Shown: positions 6,793 to 15,962, numbered from the stretch's first letter. The stretch: DNA of 64,000 nucleotides from Campylobacter concisus (GCF_003048905.1 NZ_PIRO01000001.1:1116001-1180000); one strand, 5' to 3'. Numbers and translations: made by a program. The notes: generated from the letters alone by a model not told the origin.

Positions 6793-9516
6793 TTAACAGA
6801 TTACGTTTTGAACTTCGTCTTTAATCTCGATTGTGGTTGTGCCATCGCTATAAGATGTATAGCCATCATTGCTAGCACCTTTTATCCAGTTTCCGCCAGT
6901 TAGCGTAATTTCATCATTGCTATCGCCATCTAGTTTTAACTTATCTTTGTCACTATCACGTAAGATATTTTGAATATCATCAGCACTAAGAGTTAGCTGT
7001 GTTTTTTCACCATTGGTTGTATCTAGTTTTTCGATATTACTAACTTGGCTGAAGTCTATACTATTATCAGCAACTTTCAATGTATCAAAGCCAGTTCCGC
7101 CATTAATCTCAAATGTATTTTGAATATGAGCATTTTTACCGATAGAGATAACATCATCTCCAACTTCACCATTAATTTTGACGTTATCTAATTTTGCATT
7201 GTTGCCGATAGTTATCGTATCATTTCCACCTGTCATAGTAACGTGAGAAAAGTCGCCTTTCTCATAGTCAGAGTCTCCGTAAATTTCTACATCTTTCAGT
7301 GTTACATTGTCAGCTATATTGATCTCATCATCTCCACTTATAGCTTTACGCTCCTCTTGGCTAAAATAACTAGGATCTGTTTTATACTGATCATAAAGTG
7401 CATCTCCATAAATTTTTACATTTTCTAGCGTTGCATTTTCACCAACATTTATAGTGTCTTTGCTACCAGTTACATCTTGCCAGCCATTACCACCTTCGTC
7501 ATATAGATCACCATATATCTCAGTATCTTTTACCGTTATGCCATTGGTGATATTTACATGGTCTTCACCTGTTCCCATTCTCATTATATTACCAGATGTA
7601 CTTTCATTTAAATTTATAGTATCGTTACCACTACCAGTTTCGAAAGTATTATCCTTTGTATGAGAGCCTTTATAGAGAGTTATCTCATCAACTCCATCTC
7701 CTGATATTACTTTTGTATTTTCCATTGTTGCATTTGCATACACATGTAATTCATCATCATCTGATATATATCTACCTGAGATATCTCTTGAATCTGTTAA
7801 GCCTAGATATATCTTTCCATTCTTATAGGTGACACCATTTTTAAATTCTAGTTTATCATCACCTGAATTCATTTGAATAGGTGCATCTGTTATAGTTACA
7901 TTTTCATCGATATTTATATGATCCGTTCCATGACCTGTCATAAAGTATCCACCATCTACATTATTATGTATATTAATAACTGATTTATACTCATGATTAC
8001 CATTGTTATTGTATAAGTCATTATTTGTAACATGGACATCAACATTCTTTAAATTTTTTCCTGATAGATCAACAGTGCCACCACCACCTGTTCGTATGCT
8101 TACATCTTCTAATGTGGAATCTTTATCTACGGTTGCAGTGATCATTCCTTGATCGCTTATATTGATTTGAGTCTTTTTGATTGTGCTTGACTTGACGCTA
8201 AGAGAATCGTCACCATAATATCCAGTCTCCATATAACTATTTGTTATTGTGCTATCTTTTATATTTATCTGATCTTTGCCATCTTCATATATAGCAAGAC
8301 TACTTGGATGTATCCAGCTATGATCAACAGTTGAATTGTTGATATTAACTATATCATCACCTTTATTGCCTTCTATAAATGTATTTTTAAGATTTGCATT
8401 ATTAATATTTATAGTATCATCTCCATATCCAGTGTCTAAATTTTTTGAACCACTATAAGAAGAATCATTACCAATCAGATTACCCTCAATAGTAACGTTA
8501 TTGTCATTATCTATCACTTGTCCTGATGTTGAATTTTGTCTTATGTCTAAGTCACTTGAAGTTACACTTAGTGATACATCTTGTTTGTAATCACCATAGT
8601 TTTTGATAGCTGGATCAATCGCTGCACCAAGATCTTCTACGAGTGTACCTTCATTTTGATTACCTGCGTTTTGTCCATAGTCATCAATAACTTTAGTTTT
8701 GACCTTTATGTTTTGCACTGGAGTATTGCCAACTTCTATTTGACCATCTACGACATTTTGCCAAGTAGTTCCACCATCAAGTGAATATTGAGCTGAGTGC
8801 TCATAGTCAATCCTATGTTTCGCACCTGAGAAATTTAAATTTAATCTTGCATTTTGAATAGCATTACTGAAATCCATATTAAATTCTAGATAGCTATCTA
8901 TTGAGCTTTCTCTAACCTTTTCGCCTGGATGCATTGGATATATCAAATGACTAGTTTCTAGACTTTCTCTAGCCTTACCACCTGTTATAGTTACTTCGGT
9001 AGTAGGAAGTTTAGTGTTGAACTCTTCTGCGTTAATAGTAGCTGCACCACCACTAATACCACTTACATTATTAATCTCATCTCTACCTAATTCACTTAAA
9101 TTATTATAATTTGCAGAGATATTACTAATGTGGCCTCCTTCTGCAAAGCTAGCAGCACCAAGGCTTACACCATCGCCACTAGCATTACCTGCTTGTGGAC
9201 CGCCCGCTGCAGTCTCTTCTAGAGCATTAAGATCTGTTCCTTTTAAGATGGCTTGTTGTAAAGCTGAGATATCAGCTACTGTTTCGTTATTGTTAGAGTC
9301 TTGATCTAGAGTTATAGTATCTTTACCTATTAGGGTTATATCTTTACCATCAGTTTGAGTTATTGTTACTTTAGAGTCAGCACTATCTGTGACTATCTTT
9401 TCGTTTTGGTAGACGATGTCTCCAACGCTAAGATGTCTTACTTCACCAGTTGCATCATTAATAGCTCTTACGCTTCCCCCAGTTACACTTTTAACTACTC
9501 CAGCTTCGTTAGCCAT
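6793..9516 (-). CDS. retention-module beta-repeat adhesin (RTX-like)
   Basis: Large surface protein of 907 residues. The first 75 residues (GVVKSVTGGSVRAIND, LSVGDIVYQNEKIVTD) match the N-terminal retention module of LapA/BapA-type adhesins, which holds such proteins in the outer membrane during type I secretion. After a Gly/Ala/Ser-rich linker (about 100-165) the protein is a long series of beta-helix-like repeats in which GDD, GND or GED turns alternate with short strands (for example GYGDDTININN). The tail carries TLKVADN and a Gly/Asp-rich end. There is no Sec signal. Its secretion ABC transporter is not in this window. A broken paralogue and an orphan 5' copy lie just downstream. Confidence 0.8.
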   Translation of the reverse strand: MANEAGVVKSVTGGSVRAINDATGEVRHLSVGDIVYQNEKIVTDSADSKVTITQTDGKDITLIGKDTITLDQDSNNNETVADISALQQAILKGTDLNALEETAAGGPQAGNASGDGVSLGAASFAEGGHISNISANYNNLSELGRDEINNVSGISGGAATINAEEFNTKLPTTEVTITGGKARESLETSHLIYPMHPGEKVRESSIDSYLEFNMDFSNAIQNARLNLNFSGAKHRIDYEHSAQYSLDGGTTWQNVVDGQIEVGNTPVQNIKVKTKVIDDYGQNAGNQNEGTLVEDLGAAIDPAIKNYGDYKQDVSLSVTSSDLDIRQNSTSGQVIDNDNNVTIEGNLIGNDSSYSGSKNLDTGYGDDTININNANLKNTFIEGNKGDDIVNINNSTVDHSWIHPSSLAIYEDGKDQINIKDSTITNSYMETGYYGDDSLSVKSSTIKKTQINISDQGMITATVDKDSTLEDVSIRTGGGGTVDLSGKNLKNVDVHVTNNDLYNNNGNHEYKSVINIHNNVDGGYFMTGHGTDHINIDENVTITDAPIQMNSGDDKLEFKNGVTYKNGKIYLGLTDSRDISGRYISDDDELHVYANATMENTKVISGDGVDEITLYKGSHTKDNTFETGSGNDTINLNESTSGNIMRMGTGEDHVNITNGITVKDTEIYGDLYDEGGNGWQDVTGSKDTINVGENATLENVKIYGDALYDQYKTDPSYFSQEERKAISGDDEINIADNVTLKDVEIYGDSDYEKGDFSHVTMTGGNDTITIGNNAKLDNVKINGEVGDDVISIGKNAHIQNTFEINGGTGFDTLKVADNSIDFSQVSNIEKLDTTNGEKTQLTLSADDIQNILRDSDKDKLKLDGDSNDEITLTGGNWIKGASNDGYTSYSDGTTTIEIKDEVQNVIC

Positions 9517-9561
9517 GACATTCTCCTTGTTCTTGAGTATGATTTATTTAAGACTGGAAGA

Positions 9562-9590
9562 ATTATATAAATTTTAAAAGGGCTTGTCTA
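9562..9590 (-). promoter_or_regulatory. sigma-70-like promoter of the adhesin
   Basis: On the minus strand TAGACA, 17 bases, then TATAAT, about 45 bases before the adhesin ATG. A CAAGGAGAATG-type ribosome site follows. The same arrangement is duplicated at 3493-3521. Confidence 0.55.
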
Positions 9591-9612
9591 TTGTACTTTG
9601 GTACGATATAAG

Positions 9613-9973
9613 AGATATTTATAATATAAATAAATGGTATTGCGATACTTTATATGTCGAACTAAATTTATTTACCGTATTACTTCTATCCCTAGAATAT
9701 ATGACCGCCTGATCACCTTTTTATAGCGTTTTATCTTTTAATTGATTTTGGGTTTTTATTTTTATAGTCGCTATCTAAGCCAACTATGAGCATAAAAGGT
9801 GTCTCGTATTCGCTTTGATTAACCAAATCTTTTATCTGAGAATTTTACTCAGCCAAATTTGCAATAAAAAAGTAAAAAATTTTACTACTAACCAAACTTC
9901 TAGAAAATAAGCTCTCTAAAACTTAGGTATTTTATATTACTACTATACTTTGGATATCTCTAGAAAATTTACC
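9613..9973. other. intergenic stretch with a coding remnant
   Basis: AT-rich DNA between the adhesin promoter and the relaxase stop. On the minus strand, about 9740-9845, a frame reads DLVNQSEYETPFMLIVGLDS and then a lysine-rich end with a stop. This looks like the tail of a lost gene of unknown family. Nothing else is recognisable. Confidence 0.35.
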
Positions 9974-11389
9974 CTACCACATCTCCATCCCAGCATCATC
10001 TTTTGTAAATTTACCCCTTAGCTCTGGTATTTCATTTGCTATCATATCTCTTAACCCAGGATTGGTACTTGCTATTTCTAGTAAAAGACCTAAGCTTTTG
10101 TCATTAAAGTCTCTTAGCCTGATATTTTCTTTTTGCAAACTTTCGGTTTTACGTGTTAGAGATTGATTTTCTCTATTCTTACTCTCTATCAATACATTTT
10201 GTTCATCTATCTTGGTTTGCTGATTAGTATACGTTTTTAGCCTATGGTTTAGCTGAGCTATCTCTTGGTCTTTGCTTGCTTGGATATCCTTTAGTTCGCT
10301 CAACTCTTTTTCTACTTGTTCTTTTTCCATTGTGACTTCTACATTTTTCTTTTTATATTCCTCTATGCTCTTGCTTTGTTCTATTATTTGCCCAGCAAGA
10401 AGCTCTACTTGTTCTTTTAGCTTCTCATTAGATGTGATGGTAATGTTCTCTTGTAGCTGTTCAAAAACAGAATTTCTAAGACCTACTATTAAAGCTCTTT
10501 TTTCATTTGGCCCTAACCTAAAGTACTCGTCGCCCAACAAAGGCTTTTCCTTTTGCATATACTTATTTACTTCCGCTTCTATAAGCTTTTGAATTTTCTC
10601 TTTTAACTCTTGCTCGCTCTTATATTCTCTTGCTATTTGGTGCATTTGGGTTAAGCTCTTGTGTCTATTATTGCTTGGCTTACCACGAAGCACCTGACCT
10701 TCAAATGCCTCTGCTCCCATATCTTGTAGCTCTTTACCAAATTTTGCTGTTTTTGACCTGCCACTAAATCTCAAATTTGCATGCTTCTCAAAGTTGTAGT
10801 TTGTAAAGATGATCTGATAGTGTTTGGTCTTTTCGTCATTATGCTCAGCCATAAGCAGACACTTTGCGCCATACTTCGCACAGTATGCGTTTACAAATCT
10901 CATTACTCTATCCATATGTATGTTTTCATTTATAAATTTTGACTCTTCGTCGTTTAGCCCTTCTTTTGGCTCTTTCTTCCTATCTGTACCAAATGTGATG
11001 ATAATCTCACAAAAACCATCCATATCTTTACGCCAAGACTTTTTTATAAGAGTCTCTTTGCCATTTCGCTTTTGCGTATAGGACTGCTTGGTATAGTCTT
11101 TCTCAAAGCTTTCTTGAAAGCCTTTAAGTAATTTCTTTACAAAGACTATATTATGTAGCTCATCATCTTTGCTATTGGCATCTCTCATATTGCCATTGCC
11201 ATTAAATTCGCTTAGGAGCTTGTAACGATTAATAGTGGCTGGGGTTTTGTTGAGATACTTTATATGCTCGGTTTGATTTTTCTCACGGCACGCATGTGCA
11301 AATCTACCTATGGCTCTACCATATGTTAAAAAACCTGACCTCACGTTTAAAACTAGGTTGTGATCATTTACTATATATGCATTAGCCAT
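9974..11389 (-). CDS. Mob/Pre-type relaxase (mobilisation protein)
   Basis: Plasmid or island mobilisation enzyme that would nick DNA at an oriT and lead transfer by a host conjugation system. The N-terminal 200 residues resemble Mob_Pre relaxases: NVRSGFLTYGRAIGRF near the start, then EIIITFGTDRK, and the metal-binding motif at 183-190 (HNDEKTKH) followed by YQIIFTNYN. In typical members the motif ends His-x-His; here the last position is Gln192. Residues about 310-430 are a long coiled coil. The start ATG at 11389 sits in GCCATGGCTAATG. No type IV secretion genes are in the window, so it would need helper functions. Confidence 0.75.
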   Translation of the reverse strand: MANAYIVNDHNLVLNVRSGFLTYGRAIGRFAHACREKNQTEHIKYLNKTPATINRYKLLSEFNGNGNMRDANSKDDELHNIVFVKKLLKGFQESFEKDYTKQSYTQKRNGKETLIKKSWRKDMDGFCEIIITFGTDRKKEPKEGLNDEESKFINENIHMDRVMRFVNAYCAKYGAKCLLMAEHNDEKTKHYQIIFTNYNFEKHANLRFSGRSKTAKFGKELQDMGAEAFEGQVLRGKPSNNRHKSLTQMHQIAREYKSEQELKEKIQKLIEAEVNKYMQKEKPLLGDEYFRLGPNEKRALIVGLRNSVFEQLQENITITSNEKLKEQVELLAGQIIEQSKSIEEYKKKNVEVTMEKEQVEKELSELKDIQASKDQEIAQLNHRLKTYTNQQTKIDEQNVLIESKNRENQSLTRKTESLQKENIRLRDFNDKSLGLLLEIASTNPGLRDMIANEIPELRGKFTKDDAGMEMW

Positions 11390-11827
11390 GGCAAATCACC
11401 TCAATATATAAACTCTCTCTTGTGCTAGCGGCATTAATTGTTATTAATGAAAATTTTTTCATTTTTATCCTTTTAAAAGATATTTATAGTAATTACACCA
11501 ATTTTGGAAAAAATTTCAGCTAGAAATGCAAAATTTTGTAAAAAAGTTTATTTTTTAAAAAAGAAAAATTAAAAATATTAAAATGATGGAGATTAAAAGT
11601 GCGTATTTATGGGGATTCAGGATAAAAAGCTAGAAGCAAGAATTTAAAACAAATTTATTTTTATGGCATTAAAAGGGTGATGACTTTATAATCGCTACAT
11701 TTTTAAGAGACTGTTCCACTTTAGCAACCAAGTGTCCCACTCTTAAAGGAAATTTTAAAGAAAGGGAAAGAACAAAAGCATCACTGCTAGTGCCTAAAAT
11801 AGGGTATTCTGGTGTCATGGGGGAGAC
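11390..11827. other. intergenic region, possible oriT
   Basis: 440 AT-rich bases upstream of the relaxase with no convincing gene. It contains CATTAAT-TGTT-ATTAATG at 11432-11449, immediately followed by a second A/T palindrome. Mob/Pre relaxases usually nick upstream of their own gene, so this is the best oriT candidate, by position only. Confidence 0.3.
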
Positions 11828-12055
11828 TTGAACCAAGGGCGTCCGGCTTATCTCGCCGCTAAGCGCCTCGATCGTAACGACCCGGCATTAATAGCCGATC
11901 TTCACGCTATAAAGCGAAAAGCGGGCGCTAAAAGCTTTATTTACGACAGCGACCGAAACGAACACGGCCACGCAGACCGCTTTTGGGCGCTTGCGCTCGC
12001 GCTTAGCTACTTTGAAAAGGTGAGGGATAAAAGAGGTAAGGCGTATATTATTTAA
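11828..12055 (+). pseudogene. C-terminal fragment of a Mu-like gp28 (terminase) protein
   Basis: The 75-residue reading includes SFIYDSDRNEHGHADRFWA followed by LALALSYFEK, which resembles the last nuclease-domain segment of Mu-like gp28, the large terminase. The only start is a TTG at 11828 with no ribosome site, and the frame extends upstream without a start, so most of the gene is gone. The DNA is clearly richer in G+C than the flanks, a sign of foreign origin. It belongs with the other Mu-like fragments to 14041. Confidence 0.55.
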
Positions 12056-12182
12056 GGTTAAAATTATTTACAAAAATAATTTTTTTTGATATCATCCAAG
12101 TATGATAACTCGTGAAGGATAAACACTGTGTCTCATAATGAGGTAAGCGAAAGCTGAGCATCCATATGTGCCTGGGGTTATC

Positions 12183-13151
12183 TTATTTTAAATCTTCTAT
12201 ATCTAAGTTTGGCTCTTGAACTATCAAATTTACAATAAAATCAATAAATGCTTCAGAATAAGTATGTCGCTGCTGGTTACCTATCGTATGTGCATAGGAA
12301 TATGATTTGTCGTCTTTTATATTGTATTTTTTAATTATCAAACTTAATATATGTTTGTTAAAACCTTTTTTATAGGCTATAGATATATTTTGCTGCTTAA
12401 GCCTAAGGCAAACCGTATCTACAACGCTATTATAAGTATGTTTATGCGTATCGGATGGGTCTTTTAACTCTTTTATTTTAGCGACTTTACTATTTGCGGC
12501 GCTATCTATTTTTACACAAAAATCGGCTTCGTCTTTCTTTTTTGTAATATATAAATTTTGTTTCAGATTTATAGCAAATTTTTCATTTTTAGTAGTCGCC
12601 GCAGCTATATCTATCTCATTATTTAAATCTATTAGCTTTTGAGCTATTTGCGGCGTATATTTTGCTTTTATTTCTTCATTGCTAAGCGTATCGTAATTAA
12701 TAGATAATATCAAAAAATTATTAGATATATATTTTGTTATATCAATATCATGAAATTTCTTGATTTCGTTCATAAAATTTATAACACAAGCTTGAAAAAG
12801 TTTTATATACGTAGCCTCATAGTCCTCTGTAACAAAGTGTGTATTTGTATCTCTTAGCTTGATTATAAAGCCTAAATTTACTCTTATTAAAGAGTGTTTG
12901 TCGGTATAAATTTTTGATATAGTGTTGTTTAAACTAATTGTCCTATCTGCGCTATTTTTATAATATATACTCTCGTTTCTACGCAATAGCTCCGCTTTTA
13001 GCATAAGCTCCCATGCGTTGCACATAAAAAAACTAAAACCTTCTGCTCTATATTTTATAGTTGGCTTATTGTAAATTTCAAGTGCAAGCAAAAATGCTTC
13101 TATACTCTTATTAACAAGCTTTTCCTGTAATTGTATCAAGATAAACCTCAT
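12183..13151 (-). CDS. DUF3644 protein with a HEPN-type R-x4-H motif
   Basis: Complete 322-residue protein. The start (KSIEAFLLALEIYNKP, then FMCNAWELMLKA) matches the DUF3644 family. Arg100-Asp-Thr-Asn-Thr-His105 fits the R-x4-6-H signature of HEPN RNases, and the helical N-terminal half fits that fold. The C-terminal half (QQRHTYSEAFIDFI) is of unknown role. HEPN proteins often act as RNases in abortive infection or toxin systems, so a defence role is an inference. It is the only intact gene among broken Mu-like genes, is much more AT-rich than they are, and has no partner gene next to it. Confidence 0.7.
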   Translation of the reverse strand: MRFILIQLQEKLVNKSIEAFLLALEIYNKPTIKYRAEGFSFFMCNAWELMLKAELLRRNESIYYKNSADRTISLNNTISKIYTDKHSLIRVNLGFIIKLRDTNTHFVTEDYEATYIKLFQACVINFMNEIKKFHDIDITKYISNNFLILSINYDTLSNEEIKAKYTPQIAQKLIDLNNEIDIAAATTKNEKFAINLKQNLYITKKKDEADFCVKIDSAANSKVAKIKELKDPSDTHKHTYNSVVDTVCLRLKQQNISIAYKKGFNKHILSLIIKKYNIKDDKSYSYAHTIGNQQRHTYSEAFIDFIVNLIVQEPNLDIEDLK

Positions 13152-13193
13152 ATTATATTTCAGAGCTATTATAGCAAAAGAGTTTTGAGTTTT

Positions 13194-13572
13194 TTATTTT
13201 AAAATTGTTCCTTTTAACTCTGTAACCACTTGTATGCTAATATCTTTTGCTAGCTCGTCGCCAGCGCGTTTCAAGCCGCCGTTTTTATAGATATTCCAAG
13301 CGTTTAGTAGATATGGATTTGCTTTTTGGCCGGGGTGTTTTACCTTTTTGCCGAAAAATAACCCCGCCTTTTTATTGGCTAAAGCTTTTTTATTTTTGGG
13401 TTTTATGACGTGCGCTCTCGTGCCGCTGTGGACGTATTTGGCGTATTTTGCTTTTAGAGTATTGCCTACCTTTACCTCACCGGCGGTTACTTCGAATACC
13501 CTTATATCTCTTTTAAGATTGCCCGTTTTTATGGGTGCAGTCTTGTGTCGTAAGTCATCAAAATTCTGTCAT
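13194..13572 (-). pseudogene. Mu gpG/HK97 gp10-like virion protein, one frameshift
   Basis: The minus strand encodes a small head-tail morphogenesis protein: HKTAPIKTGNLKRDIRV, YAKYVHSGTRAHVI and PYLLNAWNIYKNGG are typical of gp10-like and phage virion morphogenesis proteins. The ATG at 13572 gives MTEF and then a stop. Removing one base from the run of four T there continues as DDLRHKTAPIK. The total of 379 bases is 126 codons plus one, which agrees with a single inserted base. A run of nine C lies immediately before the start. Confidence 0.7.
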
Positions 13573-13574
13573 AA

Positions 13575-13583
13575 CCCCCCCCC
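13575..13583. repeat. homopolymeric C9 tract
   Basis: Nine consecutive C at the seam between two prophage gene fragments that lie on opposite strands. G/C tracts of this length are mutable in Campylobacter, but neither flanking frame would be restored by changing it. It is more likely a junction or a sequencing-sensitive site. Confidence 0.6.
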
Positions 13584-13584
13584 T

Positions 13585-14041
13585 GATCTTAAAACCCAAA
13601 ACAAATCAAGCGATAACGCTGAAGAAAATGGCATTATGGCCGTGTCGTATTTTAGAGATACATATTTTAGCACCGGAGATGGAGCGATAAACTACCGACG
13701 AAGCGTCGACTGCGTTAGCTTTTTGCGCATTGGTGGCGACCTATCCAAAAGTCCATATAATTAATGCCAAAGGCAACAGTATGGAGCCCACTACCGCTAA
13801 TGGCGAACTGCTTTTATAGCTACCGCAAACGTGGGTGACGTCACTAGCGGCAACGTATATGTTATAAACTACGGAGGCGACGTGTTCGTTAAAAGGTTAG
13901 AGAAAAACCCGACAACAAGAGCTATAACGCTATTTTTGGATAACGAGAAAATATGAACTCATCGTAATCGACGGCAAGAATTTAGAAAATTGTAGTATTA
14001 TAGGGCGCGTCGTAGCGTATATCAGAAAAGGCGTGATTTAA
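13585..14041 (+). pseudogene. S24 peptidase-type phage repressor remnant
   Basis: The C-terminal half of a CI/LexA-like repressor is spread over several frames: EENGIMAVSYFRDTYFSTGD, then YPKVHIINAKGNSMEPT (the serine nucleophile region), then SGNVYVINYGGDVFVKRLEK (the lysine region), and finally NCSIIGRVVAYIRKGVI-stop. At least three single-base shifts (near 13735, 13816 and 13953) separate these parts. The DNA-binding N-terminus is absent. This was once the immunity repressor of the Mu-like prophage. Confidence 0.75.
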
Positions 14042-14335
14042 AGGGGCTTTGAAGTTTTTGAAGCAAATTGAAGTTTGGATTTCAAAATGCTAAAAAATGC
14101 CTAAATTTTGCAAATTGTGCATTTTAAGTTCCCATTTTTTACCTTACGTCCATGCCTATACAAAAAGGCTCTTAACGCTATTTGCTCCACATTTTACCCA
14201 TTCTCACTTTTTTACCTTTTGCATAAGATTTATCAAAAAACATTGCAATGCCGACACTATAAACGAGCAAAATATAAGAATATTTTTATCTTGTTCAGTA
14301 TACACTTAGAAAAATATATACGAGAGGTTGTAATA
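14042..14335. other. intergenic, vapBC promoter and possible operator
   Basis: No gene is visible. Near the right end GTATA at 14298-14302 and TATAC at 14317-14321 form an interrupted palindrome just before the vapB ribosome site. That is the usual place for an autoregulatory operator in VapBC operons. Confidence 0.35.
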
Positions 14336-14587
14336 ATGCAGGCTAGATTAAAAGTATTCAAAAGCGGTAATTCTTTGGCACTAAGGCTTCCAAAAAGCCT
14401 AAATTTAGACAACGTCAAAGAGTTTATACTAAAGAGTTTTGATAATAACGAAGTGGTTTTAACCCCAGTTAAAGATGATGAATGGAGCGGACTGTTTAAG
14501 ACTTTGAATGAGTTGAAAGATGCTGGAGTTAAATTTGAAAGAGCCGAGCAAAGCTTGCCGCAAGAGCGAAATTTCGGATTTAAATAA
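14336..14587 (+). CDS. vapB: VapB-type antitoxin
   Basis: 83-residue antitoxin with an AbrB/SpoVT-type N-terminal DNA-binding fold (LKVFKSGNSLALRLPKSL) and a C-terminal segment that would wrap the toxin (EWSGLFKTLNELK). The frame is open for 76 codons further upstream, but the ATG at 14336 has a ribosome site (AGAGG) and gives the family's usual length. The stop overlaps the toxin start by one base (TAATG), so the two are translationally coupled. Antitoxins of this type repress their own operon together with the toxin. Confidence 0.85.
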   Translation: MQARLKVFKSGNSLALRLPKSLNLDNVKEFILKSFDNNEVVLTPVKDDEWSGLFKTLNELKDAGVKFERAEQSLPQERNFGFK

Positions 14588-14994
14588 TGTTTTTGCTTGA
14601 TACTAATATTTGTAGTTACTTGATTTCTAGCAACGAGCCTTACAGTCAAAATATACTAAACCATTTAACTAGATATGGCAAAAAGGATATTTTTATTTCC
14701 AGTATAACGGTAGCCGAAATGTTTTACGGCATAGAAAATTCCACTCAAAAAGAGCTAAATTTAAGACTCATGGGAGATTTTATCTCAAATTTCTGTGTTT
14801 TGGATTTTACGAGTAAATGTGCGGCAAGCTACGGCAAAATAAGGCTTGAGATGAAAAATAAAAACAGAAGGATAGGCGATATGGATATGCTGATTGCCGC
14901 CGTAGCGCTTAGTAATGATCTTGTTTTGGTTACGAATAACGAAAAAGATTTTAAAGATATAAGCGGGCTTAGGATGGAAAATTGGAGCATTTGA
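14587..14994 (+). CDS. vapC: VapC-type PIN-domain toxin
   Basis: 135-residue PIN-domain RNase. The acidic metal-binding residues are present: Asp5 in LLDTNIC, Glu44 in TVAEMFYG, and Asp98 and Asp100 in RIGDMDMLIAA, followed by VTNNEKDF. VapC toxins typically cleave tRNA or rRNA until neutralised by VapB. The full length and intact active site suggest that it works, unlike most genes around it, which is expected because a toxin-antitoxin pair selects for its own retention. Confidence 0.9.
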   Translation: MFLLDTNICSYLISSNEPYSQNILNHLTRYGKKDIFISSITVAEMFYGIENSTQKELNLRLMGDFISNFCVLDFTSKCAASYGKIRLEMKNKNRRIGDMDMLIAAVALSNDLVLVTNNEKDFKDISGLRMENWSI

Positions 14995-15039
14995 TATAAT
15001 ATACGGTAAATACAAAGCCTTTTGTTGGTTATATCAGAG

Positions 15040-15198
15040 GTTAGCTTAAAGCTAGAATGTACAGCCAAAACAAAGATGACTAAGCTCATGAAAACCAGTT
15101 GCGCCGCTCTTGATAGACTACTAAACCCAGACAACGACTCGCTAACGCTAAGCACGCTTGAAGGTGCGATAGCGTCAGGCAAAAGACTAAGTATCTAG
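15040..15198 (+). pseudogene. XRE-type antitoxin fragment
   Basis: The 52-codon frame to a TAG at 15196 reads MTKLMKTSCAALDRLL, then LTLSTLEGAIASGKRLSI. This matches the last helices of small XRE antitoxins or regulators (SRAALDRLLDP, SVTLNTL). The first helices and a start codon with a ribosome site are missing, and no partner toxin remains. Confidence 0.5.
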
Positions 15199-15292
15199 GT
15201 AACCTGGCGGTTGCCGATTAATATATTTAAATAAAAATCGTCTAAAATTTTGGACGAAATTTTATATAAAATATCGCAGAGGAAAGGAATTA

Positions 15293-15454
15293 ATGGTGCT
15301 AGACTTGTTACATAGGCTTGTTACATCTTTTTACCCAGAAAGAGTCAAAATTTATACTCTTAAAAATGCCATAGAAATCCCATTTTTAGGTACTTGTAGT
15401 AATGAAAAATGTTTTTACACTCTAGGTGTCCCTATCTCCCGGCCACCTATCTAA
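15293..15454 (+). CDS. small hypothetical protein
   Basis: 53-residue frame with a good ribosome site (AGAGGAAAGGAATTAATG). It starts MVLDLLHRLVTSFYPERVKI and contains two cysteines in GTCSNEKC. I do not recognise it. It may be a real small gene or the head of a deleted one. Confidence 0.3.
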   Translation: MVLDLLHRLVTSFYPERVKIYTLKNAIEIPFLGTCSNEKCFYTLGVPISRPPI

Positions 15455-15962
15455 TTCCTTGTTTATTTTATAAAGCATTACCTAGATTTATTATTCATAA
15501 TGCCTATAAGAAAATTTCCATAAATATTCAGCCCAAAATTTACTAGAACTAAAAATATCAGTAAATTTCTTATTTAAAGTAAGACATTGTAAGATAAGGG
15601 AAAGTTTAAGAGTTTTTATTCTTTATTTTTAGTCGCATTAAATTCTTAAAATAATATTTGTAATGTATATCCAAAATACATAATAGGTAGTAATCCTGTG
15701 TATAAATATACATAAAATTAATAATGTTGAGTGAAAAAGTTAAGACAAATTCAAAATAAGAAATTAAGTTAAAAATTCATGGAAATAGTTTAAAGACAAA
15801 GTGGTGGTTATGTTTTATGTAGTTAGGTTTTTTATATTTAATAGGTAAAAACACAACAGACAAAAAATTAAACTACTTGCTGATAAATATTTTTTGAAAT
15901 ATTATTTTGAGAGAATATCTAGCCACATAAGAGTAGCTAGATAAGGAAAATTTCTAAAAATT
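15455..15962. other. intergenic, island edge
   Basis: About 500 very AT-rich bases with stops in all frames. It holds no recognisable gene or RNA. The frr terminator-like hairpin lies at 15916-15943. It separates the accessory island from the housekeeping genes. Confidence 0.5.
15916..15943 (-). terminator. hairpin after frr
   Basis: TATCTAGC and GCTAGATA pair over a 12-base loop, 20 bases beyond the frr stop. The T-run that follows on the minus strand is poor. Confidence 0.45.

Noticed and set aside
7243-8784. Plus-strand hydrophobic frames inside the intact adhesin
   Set aside because: They are shadows of the minus-strand gene; the hydrophobic residues come from antisense Asp/Asn codons.
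13348-13764. 138-residue plus-strand gene
   Set aside because: Its first half is antisense to the gpG-like remnant and only its last part is real, as a piece of the S24 repressor; the frame exists by chance across the C9 run.
14108-14335. N-terminal extension of the vapB reading frame
   Set aside because: The ATG at 14336 has a ribosome site and gives the family length; the upstream residues are low in similarity to any antitoxin.
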